This document shows positions 6,029 to 14,297 of a DNA stretch of 15,699 bases, piece after piece. Below the pieces are notes generated by a model. That model was given only the letters and a program-made list of their open reading frames with translations. It had not been told where the DNA came from and did no database searches. Made by a program: the position numbers and the translations under genes. The first letter of the stretch is position 1; the number at the start of each line of letters is the position of its first letter. Source of the stretch: Serpens sp035497635 (GTDB lineage: Bacteria; Pseudomonadota; Gammaproteobacteria; Pseudomonadales; Pseudomonadaceae); contig DATJDB010000274.1 of the NCBI GenBank assembly GCA_035497635.1, positions 1-15,699 on the forward strand, given 5' to 3'.

Positions 6029-7840
6029 ATGGCAATCACCACCCTCACCGGTCTGGGTTCGGGCCTGGATATCAAGAACCTGGTCCCGGCGCTGATCGAA
6101 GCCGAGAAAGCGCCCAAGCAGGCCCAGATCAATACCCAAAAAGCCCGCACCGATACCCAGTTGTCGGCGGTAAGCATGCTCAAGAGCGCGCTGGCTTCGT
6201 TTGAATCCTCGTTACTGGGCCTCAAATCCGGCTCCGGCAGCTTTTCCGGCTACAAGGCCGCCTCTTCGGCTGAGAGTCTTGCCAGCGTTACCCTGAAGCC
6301 CATCCCGGCCACGGCATCCAAAGTGGCGAGCGCCAAACTGGTGGACGGCAGCGCCACTGTTTTTGCCAGCGGCGGGACTCTGACCATCCAACGTGGCGCC
6401 GAAACACCGCATTCCGAGCTGACCATCGCTGCCGGCGCCACCATTACCCAGGTGCGCGATGCGATCAACTCGCAGCTTTCTGGCAAGGGGGTCAGCGCCA
6501 GTATCCAGACCATTGAGGGCAGCCAGCGCCTGGTCGTGTCGTCCAGCAAAACCGGGGCCGGCAATGATCTGGTTATCAGCGGAACTGACGATCTGGCGGC
6601 GCTGAACGCCAATGGAACCCTCCAGCAAGCCGCGGACGCTGCCGGCTACCTGACCCGCGCCGCCGATGTCGTGCAGGCTCAGGCCGGCGCCCATGTGCTC
6701 AAGGTGGACACTCTAGCCGCCGCATCGAAGGTGGCGTCTGCACTACAAGCGGGCGGCTCCACCACCCAGTACGCTTCCGGCGGAAAATTGACCATTCAGG
6801 TCGGTGCTGGTGGTGCGGAGCACGAAGTCGACGTGGCCGCGAACGCCTCGCTGGAGCAGATTCGCGATTCCATCAATGGCAAGCTGTCCGGCAACGGCAT
6901 CAGCGCCAGCATCATTTCCGACAGCAGCGGTGCGCGTCTGGTGCTGTCGTCCTCGGTGTCCGGTGCGGGCAACGATATTACGGTGACCAGTACGGGCACT
7001 GATCTGACAGTGCTGGATATCGACGGCACGCAGCAGCAAACCGGCAATGCGGCCGGCTGGCTGACTGAGGCGGCCGATGCGAAATTCAGCATCGACGGCC
7101 TGGCCATGACCAGCAAGGACAATACTTTCAATGGCCTGCAGGGCCTGAGCATCAAGCTACAGGAAGTTGGCAGCACCACGGTTTCCGTATCGGCCAACAG
7201 TGACGGCATCGCCGGCTCTGTCGAAGCCTTTGTGATGGCCTACAACACGCTGCTGACTGTCACCAACGGCCTGACTAAGGTTACCCAGACCACCGATAAG
7301 GATGGCAACGCGACCACCCAAGCCGGCGCGCTGGTTGCCGATTCGGGATTGCGCTCGATGCTGTCGCAGATTCGCAGTGTCATGGCCTCGCCGGCTGGCG
7401 GTGCGGGCCAACTGAAAGTACTGGCCGACCTGGGCGTGAGCACCAACCGCGACGGTACCCTGGCACTGGATACCGATAAGTTGAAGAAAACCGTCGCACA
7501 AGACCCGACTGCGCTCGCGCAGAAGCGGATTGTGGCTCTGGACCCTGGGTCCATTCAGGAGTTCTTTACCGGCGAGAAGGGGCTGATAAACCGCATTGGG
7601 GATATCACCACGGTCTACACCAGCACGGGCGGTCTGCTGGCCTCCCGGGAAAAAAGTCTGAGTTCCGTACTGGAGAATCTGGCCAAGGATCAGGGCGCGC
7701 TGGATCGACGCATCGAGAAGCTCACCCTGAGCCTGTTCGCCAGGTTCAACGCCATGGACAATCTGGTTGCTCGGCTAACCGCCACCAGCCAGAGCGTAAT
7801 GGCCACGCTTAATGCCCTGAATAACAAGAAAGACGACTGA
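6029..7840 (+). CDS. fliD: Flagellar filament cap protein FliD (HAP2), enlarged by an internal duplication
   Basis: FliD caps the filament tip and folds incoming flagellin. The N-terminus MAITTLTGLGSGLDIKNLV and the C-terminal segment (TVYTSTGGLLASREKSL... to SLFARFNAMDNLVARL, about 528-583) are typical. At 603 aa it is clearly longer than the roughly 440-480 aa usual in pseudomonads. The extra length comes from a tandem repeat in the exposed domain. Residues 96-214 and 232-351 align throughout: ASKVASA, FASGGTLTI/YASGGKLTI, VRDAINSQLSGKGVSASI/IRDSINGKLSGNGISASI, SGTDDL/STGTDL, AAGYLTRAAD/AAGWLTEAAD. Start: an upstream TTG at 5972 keeps the frame open, but the conserved N-terminus begins at ATG 6029, which has GGGAG at 6018-6022. 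It is preceded by an RpoN promoter and followed by the fliT-like gene after 32 bases. Confidence 0.95.
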   Translation: MAITTLTGLGSGLDIKNLVPALIEAEKAPKQAQINTQKARTDTQLSAVSMLKSALASFESSLLGLKSGSGSFSGYKAASSAESLASVTLKPIPATASKVASAKLVDGSATVFASGGTLTIQRGAETPHSELTIAAGATITQVRDAINSQLSGKGVSASIQTIEGSQRLVVSSSKTGAGNDLVISGTDDLAALNANGTLQQAADAAGYLTRAADVVQAQAGAHVLKVDTLAAASKVASALQAGGSTTQYASGGKLTIQVGAGGAEHEVDVAANASLEQIRDSINGKLSGNGISASIISDSSGARLVLSSSVSGAGNDITVTSTGTDLTVLDIDGTQQQTGNAAGWLTEAADAKFSIDGLAMTSKDNTFNGLQGLSIKLQEVGSTTVSVSANSDGIAGSVEAFVMAYNTLLTVTNGLTKVTQTTDKDGNATTQAGALVADSGLRSMLSQIRSVMASPAGGAGQLKVLADLGVSTNRDGTLALDTDKLKKTVAQDPTALAQKRIVALDPGSIQEFFTGEKGLINRIGDITTVYTSTGGLLASREKSLSSVLENLAKDQGALDRRIEKLTLSLFARFNAMDNLVARLTATSQSVMATLNALNNKKDD

Positions 7841-7872
7841 TCGGCGCGTGCCTTTCTCAAGGAAAAGTGTTC

Positions 7873-8169
7873 ATGCAAGAAGCCATCGAGAAACTGGAAT
7901 CCACCCAGACTGCATTACGCGAGGCGCTTGAGCGCCAGGACTGGGACGCCATTGGCGAACTGGATTCGCTGTGCCGTCAGGTGGTTGATGATGTTATGGC
8001 GCAGGGTGGCGCGGGTGATGCTCAGGTGGTTCAACGCCTGGGTGAATTGCTGGCGCTGTATCGTGAAGTGCTGGATGCCTGTGAGGCCGAGAAACAGCAA
8101 GTGGGTGGCGAACTGCGCCAACTGCGCCAGGCCACCAATGGCGTCAAGGCCTATCAGGCCGGCGAGTGA
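7873..8169 (+). CDS. fliT: FliT-like flagellar export chaperone
   Basis: A 98-aa, highly charged and almost entirely helical protein (EAIEKLESTQTALREALERQDWDAIGELDSLCRQVVDDV...; LLALYREVLDACEAEKQQVGGELRQLRQ) of the size and pattern of FliT, the chaperone that binds FliD and delivers it to the export gate. Its position directly after fliD supports this. Pseudomonads often carry such a gene (fleP) after fliS; here fliS lies further down, beyond maf. The ATG at 7873 is preferred over an in-frame GTG at 7867 because AAGGA at 7859-7863 is correctly spaced only for the ATG. Sequence similarity within this family is low, so the call rests on length, helicity and position. Confidence 0.75.
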   Translation: MQEAIEKLESTQTALREALERQDWDAIGELDSLCRQVVDDVMAQGGAGDAQVVQRLGELLALYREVLDACEAEKQQVGGELRQLRQATNGVKAYQAGE

Positions 8170-8219
8170 TGCTGGTTCGTTTGCCGTAGCCATCGAACTA
8201 CGGTTGTTCTGTTTTGCAC

Positions 8220-8256
8220 AACGCCACCTCCGCTCGCGGCTGTGTGGCGTTTTTTA
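8220..8256 (+). terminator. Rho-independent terminator after fliD-fliT
   Basis: AACGCCAC (8220-8227) pairs with GTGGCGTT (8244-8251) around a 16-base loop and runs into a T-rich tail (8250-8255). A smaller hairpin CCGTAG/CTACGG (8184-8203) followed by a U-rich stretch lies just before it. Together they separate the fliD-fliT message from maf, although no promoter is evident between this terminator and maf. Confidence 0.8.
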
Positions 8257-8302
8257 TTTATGGTGGGCATGCCTTTTCATGTGGCCCGCCGGAGTCGATG
8301 CG

Positions 8303-9601
8303 ATGGGCGAGTTCTTTGAAGTCAACGCCGCGGTTATTCGCGCGCGCTGGCCGGCGTTGCTGGACAGCGTGCTGCAGGAAGACCTGACAGCGCTGCAGGC
8401 CGACACGGATCTGCTGCAGGGCCTGGAGGCCACGCTGCGCATCGCCGGCATCCAGCTCACCAGTCGCCATGGCCGGGCGGCCGAAGCCAGGCTGCAGGCG
8501 CAAAGCCTGCCGCAGGACAGTCCGGTTGTGACGGTCTATGGCTGTGGCCTGGGCGATCTGCAGCGGGAGCTGCTGCAACGCGACAGCCTGCGCCAGCTGC
8601 GCGTGCGTATCCTCAATCTGGGGCTGTTCGCCCTGGTCCTGCATCTGATGGACCAGAGCGATTGGCTCGCCGATCCACGTGTGGATCTTGAGCAGGCCGG
8701 GCGTGAGCCGAAACTGGTTCCGCCGCTCTTCGCGCTGCCGTCCGAGCTGCTGCTGGCGGACAATTTCAATGCCCGCGCCCGGGATCTGCTGGTGCGCTAC
8801 ATCCAGCAGGACTACGTCAATGGTGCCTTCGATCCGCAGGATCCGTTCTGGCACGAGCGGGTGAACGGCAACCTCGATCTGCTGCGTGAAGACGCCGACG
8901 TGGCCGAGCTGTTCGGCTCTCAGCGAGGGCGTGAAGTGTTCGTGATCGCGACCGGGCCGACGCTTGAGCGGCATTTCGACCGTTTGCGACATCTGCGAGC
9001 CCAGACGCAGCGGCCGCTGTTCGTCGCGGTGGATACCGCTTTGAGGCCGCTGCTTGCCCATGACATACGTCCAGATCTGGTGGTGAGTATCGATGCGAAT
9101 ATTCAGGACCGGCATCTGCTCACCGAACAGTCCGACGGGATCGGGCTGGTGTACTTCCCGCTGCTGGCCAACGAGCTTTTGCTGGCCTGGCGGGGCAAGC
9201 GGTACGCCGCCTATTCGGTCAGCCAGCTATACGCCGCCGCCCGCCGGCAGGTCGACAAGGCGGTGCTGTATTCCGCCGGCAGTGTCATCCATCCGGCGCT
9301 GGATCTGGCGGTGCGCATGGGCGCCACACGTGTGACGTTGTTTGGCGCGGATTTTTCATATCCCGGTGACAAGACCCATGCGGGCTGGGGCGATGGCGTG
9401 CTGGGTCAGGGATTCTCCTGTGCGCGTCACTGGGTAATGAATGGACATGGCGAACGGGTCAGGACTCAGTTGAACTTCCGCGCCTATCTATATGGCGTCA
9501 GCGAATACATCGCGGCCCATCCCCAAGTGATGTTTCTCAATACCAGCAAGGATGGCGCATTGATTGAAGGCGCAAGTTTTCATCCGGAGTTCATGGCGTG
9601 A
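8303..9601 (+). CDS. maf: Motility accessory factor (Maf) flagellin glycosyltransferase, DUF115 family
   Basis: Maf proteins transfer CMP-activated pseudaminic or legionaminic acid onto Ser/Thr of flagellin in the cytoplasm. This 432-aa protein has an N-terminal region with a nucleotide-fold-like VVTVYGCGLGDLQREL (75-90). The DUF115 (MptE-like) core follows: FVIATGPTLERHFDRL (213-228, equivalent to the GxGPSL motif), PDLVVSIDANIQ (257-268), and AGSVIHPALDLAVRMGATRVTLFGADFSYPGDKTHA (325-360), the signature C-terminal part of the core. It is shorter than the roughly 600-aa epsilonproteobacterial Mafs. ATG 8303 is chosen for GGAG at 8291-8294; an in-frame ATG at 8279 lacks a ribosome site. Its stop overlaps the start of the next ORF (GTGA). 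The upstream CMP-nonulosonate genes would supply its donor. Confidence 0.88.
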   Translation: MGEFFEVNAAVIRARWPALLDSVLQEDLTALQADTDLLQGLEATLRIAGIQLTSRHGRAAEARLQAQSLPQDSPVVTVYGCGLGDLQRELLQRDSLRQLRVRILNLGLFALVLHLMDQSDWLADPRVDLEQAGREPKLVPPLFALPSELLLADNFNARARDLLVRYIQQDYVNGAFDPQDPFWHERVNGNLDLLREDADVAELFGSQRGREVFVIATGPTLERHFDRLRHLRAQTQRPLFVAVDTALRPLLAHDIRPDLVVSIDANIQDRHLLTEQSDGIGLVYFPLLANELLLAWRGKRYAAYSVSQLYAAARRQVDKAVLYSAGSVIHPALDLAVRMGATRVTLFGADFSYPGDKTHAGWGDGVLGQGFSCARHWVMNGHGERVRTQLNFRAYLYGVSEYIAAHPQVMFLNTSKDGALIEGASFHPEFMA

Positions 9602-9861
9602 CCCAGGTTGCCGAGTTGAAGAGGGAAGCCCTGCGTATCGCCCATCTGCTGCGTCTGGGGCAGGAGGTGCAGGCGCAACTCGATATGGTTTTCCTGGCTG
9701 AGCGGTTGCAGGGTTTTGCTGCCGGCGCGCGAGCTGGCGAGATGGCGGCATGGGTTGACTGGATCGGCCGCACGATGGCGTGCCAGGAGGCGCAGGACTG
9801 GCTTGGGCTGGCGGATTATCTGGAGTACGAGTTACAGGAGCTGTTCGGCCGCGCCGTCTAA
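9598..9861 (+). CDS. Small protein of unknown function, translationally coupled to maf
   Basis: An 87-aa ORF starting with GTG inside the maf stop (GTGA overlap, 9598-9601), so it is probably translated by ribosomes finishing maf. The protein is helical and amphipathic, with a Leu/Glu-rich first part (VAELKREALRIAHLLRLGQEV), a central AAWVDWIGRTMACQEA and an acidic C-terminal AQDWLGLADYLEYELQELFGRA. It has no signal peptide or membrane segment, and I do not recognise the family. The acidic helical build, small size and position between maf and the chaperone gene fliS would suit a chaperone or an accessory partner of Maf, but that is inference. No Shine-Dalgarno sequence of its own is apparent. 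Confidence 0.8.
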   Translation: MTQVAELKREALRIAHLLRLGQEVQAQLDMVFLAERLQGFAAGARAGEMAAWVDWIGRTMACQEAQDWLGLADYLEYELQELFGRAV

Positions 9862-9926
9862 AGCTTGCCGTGGCCCGGTCGATATACACAGCAGGTTCAC
9901 GGTTTTTCTTCCTGGAGTCGATGCGC

Positions 9927-10319
9927 ATGTATTCCCGTTCCGCCCTTCAGCAGTACCAGCAGGTCAACGCCCATGCGCAGGTGTCCGAGGCCAGTCCGCA
10001 TCGTCTAATCCAGATGCTGCAATCCGGCGCGCTGGATCGCATCGCCCAGGCGCAGGGTGCCATGTCGCGCGGCCAGATCGAGATGAAGGGCATGCTGATC
10101 GGCAAGGCCATCGACATCATCGGCGGGCTGCGCGAGGGGCTGAACCTGGAAGCGGGTGGCGAGCTGGCCGCCAACTATGATCGCCTGTACGACTACATGA
10201 CTCGTCGGCTGATCGAGGCCAACCGCAAGAACGATGCGCGCATCCTCGATGAGGTCGCCGGATTGATGCGCGAACTGAAGGCCGGCTGGGATGGCATTGG
10301 CACGCAGCTAACCAAGTGA
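9927..10319 (+). CDS. fliS: Flagellin export chaperone FliS
   Basis: FliS binds the C-terminus of newly made flagellin and stops it polymerising before export. The 130-aa protein has the standard opening MYSRSALQQYQQVNAHAQVSEASPHRLIQML, with the conserved tyrosine-rich YxxxAxxxYQ-type start, and is all-helical afterwards (IDIIGGLREGLN, NYDRLYDYMTRRLIEANRKND). Two in-frame ATGs lie at 9921 and 9927; GGAG at 9914-9917 is 9 bases from the second and only 3 from the first, so 9927 is taken. It lies 65 bases after the 87-aa ORF with no visible promoter, so it is probably in the maf operon. It is followed by a good terminator. Confidence 0.94.
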   Translation: MYSRSALQQYQQVNAHAQVSEASPHRLIQMLQSGALDRIAQAQGAMSRGQIEMKGMLIGKAIDIIGGLREGLNLEAGGELAANYDRLYDYMTRRLIEANRKNDARILDEVAGLMRELKAGWDGIGTQLTK

Positions 10320-10324
10320 ATTCC

Positions 10325-10349
10325 AAACCCCGCTCCGGCGGGGTTTTTC
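10325..10349 (+). terminator. Rho-independent terminator after fliS
   Basis: AAACCCCGC (10325-10333) pairs with GCGGGGTTT (10338-10346) around a TCCG loop and runs into T residues up to 10348. It begins 6 bases after the fliS stop and ends the maf-fliS message before the fleQ control region. Confidence 0.93.
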
Positions 10350-10373
10350 TTGGCGTCGAATACTTAACGCTTG

Positions 10374-10395
10374 AAGTGTTAATGTCGTCACACTT
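10374..10395. promoter_or_regulatory. Vfr/CRP-like operator upstream of fleQ
   Basis: AAGTGTTA (10374-10381) and TCACACTT (10388-10395) are near-perfect inverted arms (7 of 8) around a 6-base spacer. They match the CRP/Vfr core TGTGA-N6-TCACA at 9 of 10 positions. A consensus -35 hexamer TTGACA (10395-10400) abuts it, although no good -10 follows. Vfr is a known repressor of fleQ in P. aeruginosa. A second, overlapping 19-bp dyad (TTAACGCTT-G-AAGTGTTAA, 10364-10382) lies at its left edge. Confidence 0.55.
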
Positions 10396-10462
10396 TGACA
10401 AGTCAGCTTTCTGGCATTTTTTGATCTGCGACAGGGCCGTTAGACAAAAGTCGTTTTGGCCA

Positions 10463-10500
10463 GTCAGGAAATTGACTTGAGACAGTCTTTTGACTTTAAA
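10463..10500 (+). promoter_or_regulatory. Candidate fleQ promoter with overlapping FleQ-box-like motif
   Basis: TTGACT (10472-10477) and TTTAAA (10495-10500) are 17 bases apart, a reasonable sigma-70 promoter, giving a leader of about 60 bases to fleQ. The -35 lies inside GTCAGGAAATTGAC (10463-10476), which fits the FleQ box GTCaNTAAAtTGAC at all but one defined position. That arrangement would let FleQ repress or tune its own gene. Further TTGAC half-sites occur at 10395-10399 and 10490-10494. Confidence 0.5.
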
Positions 10501-10567
10501 TGGCCGCCATCCTGCCATCGGCCCTTTGGGGTCAAATGTAAAAAGAACTCCAGGCCAGAAGTCAGAC

Positions 10568-12037
<1,470 letters not shown>

Positions 12038-12070
12038 GGCTTTCTCAAAACCGAAAGCCCGCACCAGCCT

Positions 12071-12140
12071 GTAGGAGCGACTTCAGTCGCGAGCTTTTGT
12101 GCGGCCCGCATGAAAAGCTCGCGGACGAGTCCGCTCCCAC
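12071..12140. repeat. Inverted pair of Pseudomonas REP elements between fleQ and uraA
   Basis: The plus-strand REP (12071-12094) starts GTAGGAGC and has hairpin GCGAC-TTCA-GTCGC followed by GAGC. The minus-strand REP (12140-12117) starts GTGGGAGC with hairpin GCGGAC-TC-GTCCGC and the same GAGC end. The GCGAGCTTTT and AAAAGCTCGC ends face each other (12089-12098, 12113-12122), so the pair can form one long stem. It lies between two converging genes and may act as a bidirectional terminator. Confidence 0.88.
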
Positions 12141-12149
12141 CAATGCAGC

Positions 12150-13409
12150 TTATGCCTGATCCAGCGCCTTGCCCTTCCAGCCCTGCCCGCCGGGCAGCAG
12201 CAGGTTGAGCAGCAGGGCGGTCAGCGCCGCTAGGGAGATGCCGGACAGTGCGAACGCCGGCGTTCCCAGCTTCATCCCGCCAATGCCGAACACCAGAGTC
12301 ACCGAGACGATGATCAGGTTACGCGGCAGGGACAGGTCCACCTGGTTGCGGATCAAGGTGTTCAGGCCAACCACGGCGATGGAGCCGAACAGCAGGCAGA
12401 GAATGCCGCCCATCACCGGCACCGGAATGCTCAGCAAGGCCGCACCGAACTTGCCCACGAAGGCCATGAGAATGGCGAACACGGCCGCCCAGGTCATGAC
12501 CTTCGGGTTGTAGTTCTTGGTCAGCATCACCGCGCCGGTGACTTCCGCGTAGGTGGTGTTCGGCGGGCCGCCGAACAGGCCGGCGGCAGAGGTGGCCAGC
12601 CCGTCACCCAGCAGGGTGCGGTGCAAGCCGGGCTTCTGGATGAAGTTCTTGCCGGTCACCGAACCGATGGCGACCACGCCGCCGATGTGCTCGATGGCCG
12701 GGGCTAGGGCCACGGGCAGCATGTAGAGAATGGCCGTCCAGTTGAATTCCGGCGCGACAAAGTTCGGCAGCGCCAGCCAGGGCGCGGCGGCGATGTTCGA
12801 GGTGTCGATGATGCCGAACAGGAAGGACAGCACGCAGCCGACGATGATGCCGGCGAGGATCGGCACCAGACGGAACAATCCGCGCCCCAGGATGGCCACC
12901 AGCAGGGTGGTAACCAGCGACACCATGGAAATCAGGATGGCCAGGTCGTAGGGCACGAGCTGGGCGGCGCCGTCACCGGTCTTGCCCATGGCCATGTTCA
13001 CCGCCACGGGGGACAGCGCCAGGCCGATGGAGATGATCACCGGAGCGATCACCACCGGCGGCAGCAGGCGGTCGATGAAACCGGCGCCGCGTATTTTCAC
13101 CGCCAGGCTGAGAAGGATGTAGACCAGGCCGGCGGCAATGATCCCGCCCAGCACCGCCGGCAAGCCGACCTCGGCCTTGAGGACGATGATCGGCGCAATA
13201 AAGGCAAAGCTGGAGGCGAGGAAGACGGGTACCTGGCGGCCGGTGACCAACTGGAACAACAGGGTGCCGATACCTGCGGTAAACAGCGCCACGTTGGGGT
13301 CCATGCCGGTCAGCAGCGGCATCAGTACCAGGGCGCCGAAGGCCACGAACAGCATCTGTGCGCCGGCGATACCCTGGCGCCAAATCGGGTCCTTGTGGGT
13401 GTCGCTCAT
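12150..13409 (-). CDS. uraA: Uracil permease (NCS2 family, uracil:proton symporter)
   Basis: This is a 419-aa, very hydrophobic inner-membrane protein with a polar N-terminus (MSDTHKDPIWRQG) and a multi-span pattern matching the 14-segment NCS2 fold. It contains AIEHIGG (238-244), carrying the Glu that binds uracil in UraA, and the family signature FGGPPNTTYAEVTGAV (279-294) with the second substrate Glu (E289). It imports uracil with protons. The start is preceded on the coding strand by a purine-rich GAAGGAAGG. Only 2 bases separate it from the upp stop, so the two form one operon in which uptake is paired with conversion of uracil to UMP. The substrate assignment (uracil rather than xanthine) is supported by the upp linkage. 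Confidence 0.93.
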   Translation of the reverse strand: MSDTHKDPIWRQGIAGAQMLFVAFGALVLMPLLTGMDPNVALFTAGIGTLLFQLVTGRQVPVFLASSFAFIAPIIVLKAEVGLPAVLGGIIAAGLVYILLSLAVKIRGAGFIDRLLPPVVIAPVIISIGLALSPVAVNMAMGKTGDGAAQLVPYDLAILISMVSLVTTLLVAILGRGLFRLVPILAGIIVGCVLSFLFGIIDTSNIAAAPWLALPNFVAPEFNWTAILYMLPVALAPAIEHIGGVVAIGSVTGKNFIQKPGLHRTLLGDGLATSAAGLFGGPPNTTYAEVTGAVMLTKNYNPKVMTWAAVFAILMAFVGKFGAALLSIPVPVMGGILCLLFGSIAVVGLNTLIRNQVDLSLPRNLIIVSVTLVFGIGGMKLGTPAFALSGISLAALTALLLNLLLPGGQGWKGKALDQA

Positions 13410-13411
13410 GC

Positions 13412-14050
13412 TCAGCCTTCCTTCTGCTTGGTGCCGAAAATCTTGTCGCCGGCATCACCGAGGCCGGGAATGATGTAGCCGTGCTCGTTCAATCCCTGGT
13501 CGATGGAGGCGGTGAAGATCTGTACGTCCGGGTGGGTCTGTTCCACCGCCGCAATGCCTTCCGGCGCAGCGACCAGCACCATGGCGCGGATTTCCTTGCA
13601 GCCGGCCTTCTTCAGCAGGTCGATGGTGGCGACCATCGAACCGCCGGTGGCCAGCATGGGATCGATGATCAGCGCCAGACGCTCGTCGATTTCCGGCGCC
13701 AGTTTTTCCAGGTAGGTATGCGCCTTGAGGGTTTCCTCGTCGCGGGCGATGCCCACGGCGCTGACCTTGGCGCCGGGAATCAGGGTGAGCACGCCATCCA
13801 GCATGCCGATGCCGGCGCGCAGAATGGGCACCACGGTGATCTTCTTGCCGGCGATCTTCTCCACCTGCACCTTGCCGCACCAGCCATCGATCTCGCAGGG
13901 CTCCAGCGGCAGGTCGTTGGTGGCTTCGTAGGTGAGCAGGGCGCCCACTTCCTGGGCAAGCTCACGGAAGTTTTTGGTGCTGATGTCGGCGCGGCGCATC
14001 AGGCCGAGCTTGTGGCGGATCAGCGGATGGCGGATCTCTCGGATGGACAT
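13412..14050 (-). CDS. upp: Uracil phosphoribosyltransferase
   Basis: Upp converts uracil and PRPP to UMP in pyrimidine salvage (cytoplasm). The 212-aa protein is of standard length. It begins MSIREIRHPLIRHKLGLMR, has VPILRAGIGMLDG (74-86), the PRPP-binding loop DPMLATGGSM (130-139) and the uracil-binding C-terminal GYIIPGLGDAGDKIFGT (191-207). The ATG is preceded on the coding strand by GGAGA at a proper distance. It is the first gene of the upp-uraA operon and is divergent from hpt, with a 247-base shared control region. Confidence 0.97.
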   Translation of the reverse strand: MSIREIRHPLIRHKLGLMRRADISTKNFRELAQEVGALLTYEATNDLPLEPCEIDGWCGKVQVEKIAGKKITVVPILRAGIGMLDGVLTLIPGAKVSAVGIARDEETLKAHTYLEKLAPEIDERLALIIDPMLATGGSMVATIDLLKKAGCKEIRAMVLVAAPEGIAAVEQTHPDVQIFTASIDQGLNEHGYIIPGLGDAGDKIFGTKQKEG

Positions 14051-14297
14051 GGGAATCTCCGGCGGGGGCGGGCAAAAAATCGCGCTAGGTTAATGCAAAA
14101 AGCCTGCTGGAATCAGCAAAGCCGGCATTGTCGCGGGCATTGTAGGGCCGGGCTGATTGTGGCCGACATGGGTGGGTTCGACGCAGGGCCGCCGTCTTTC
14201 CGCCGCCATCGGCGTAGATGGCTTGCCTGCCGGTGGTCCGGGGCATACCTTTTGCGCTTTGTTTTCGACGTATCCCCAGCCGTAAGAGGATTCCTCC

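Noticed and set aside
7928..8302. Long N-terminal extension of maf overlapping the fliT-like gene in another frame
   Set aside because: The extension crosses a terminator and is arginine/tryptophan-rich out-of-frame translation of fliT; a good ribosome site and normal start exist at 8303.
14090..14119. Possible upp promoter on the minus strand (TTGCTG, 18-base spacer, CATTAA)
   Set aside because: Both hexamers are weak and the spacer is one base long; not enough to annotate. The rest of the 247-base hpt/upp interval shows no convincing promoter either.
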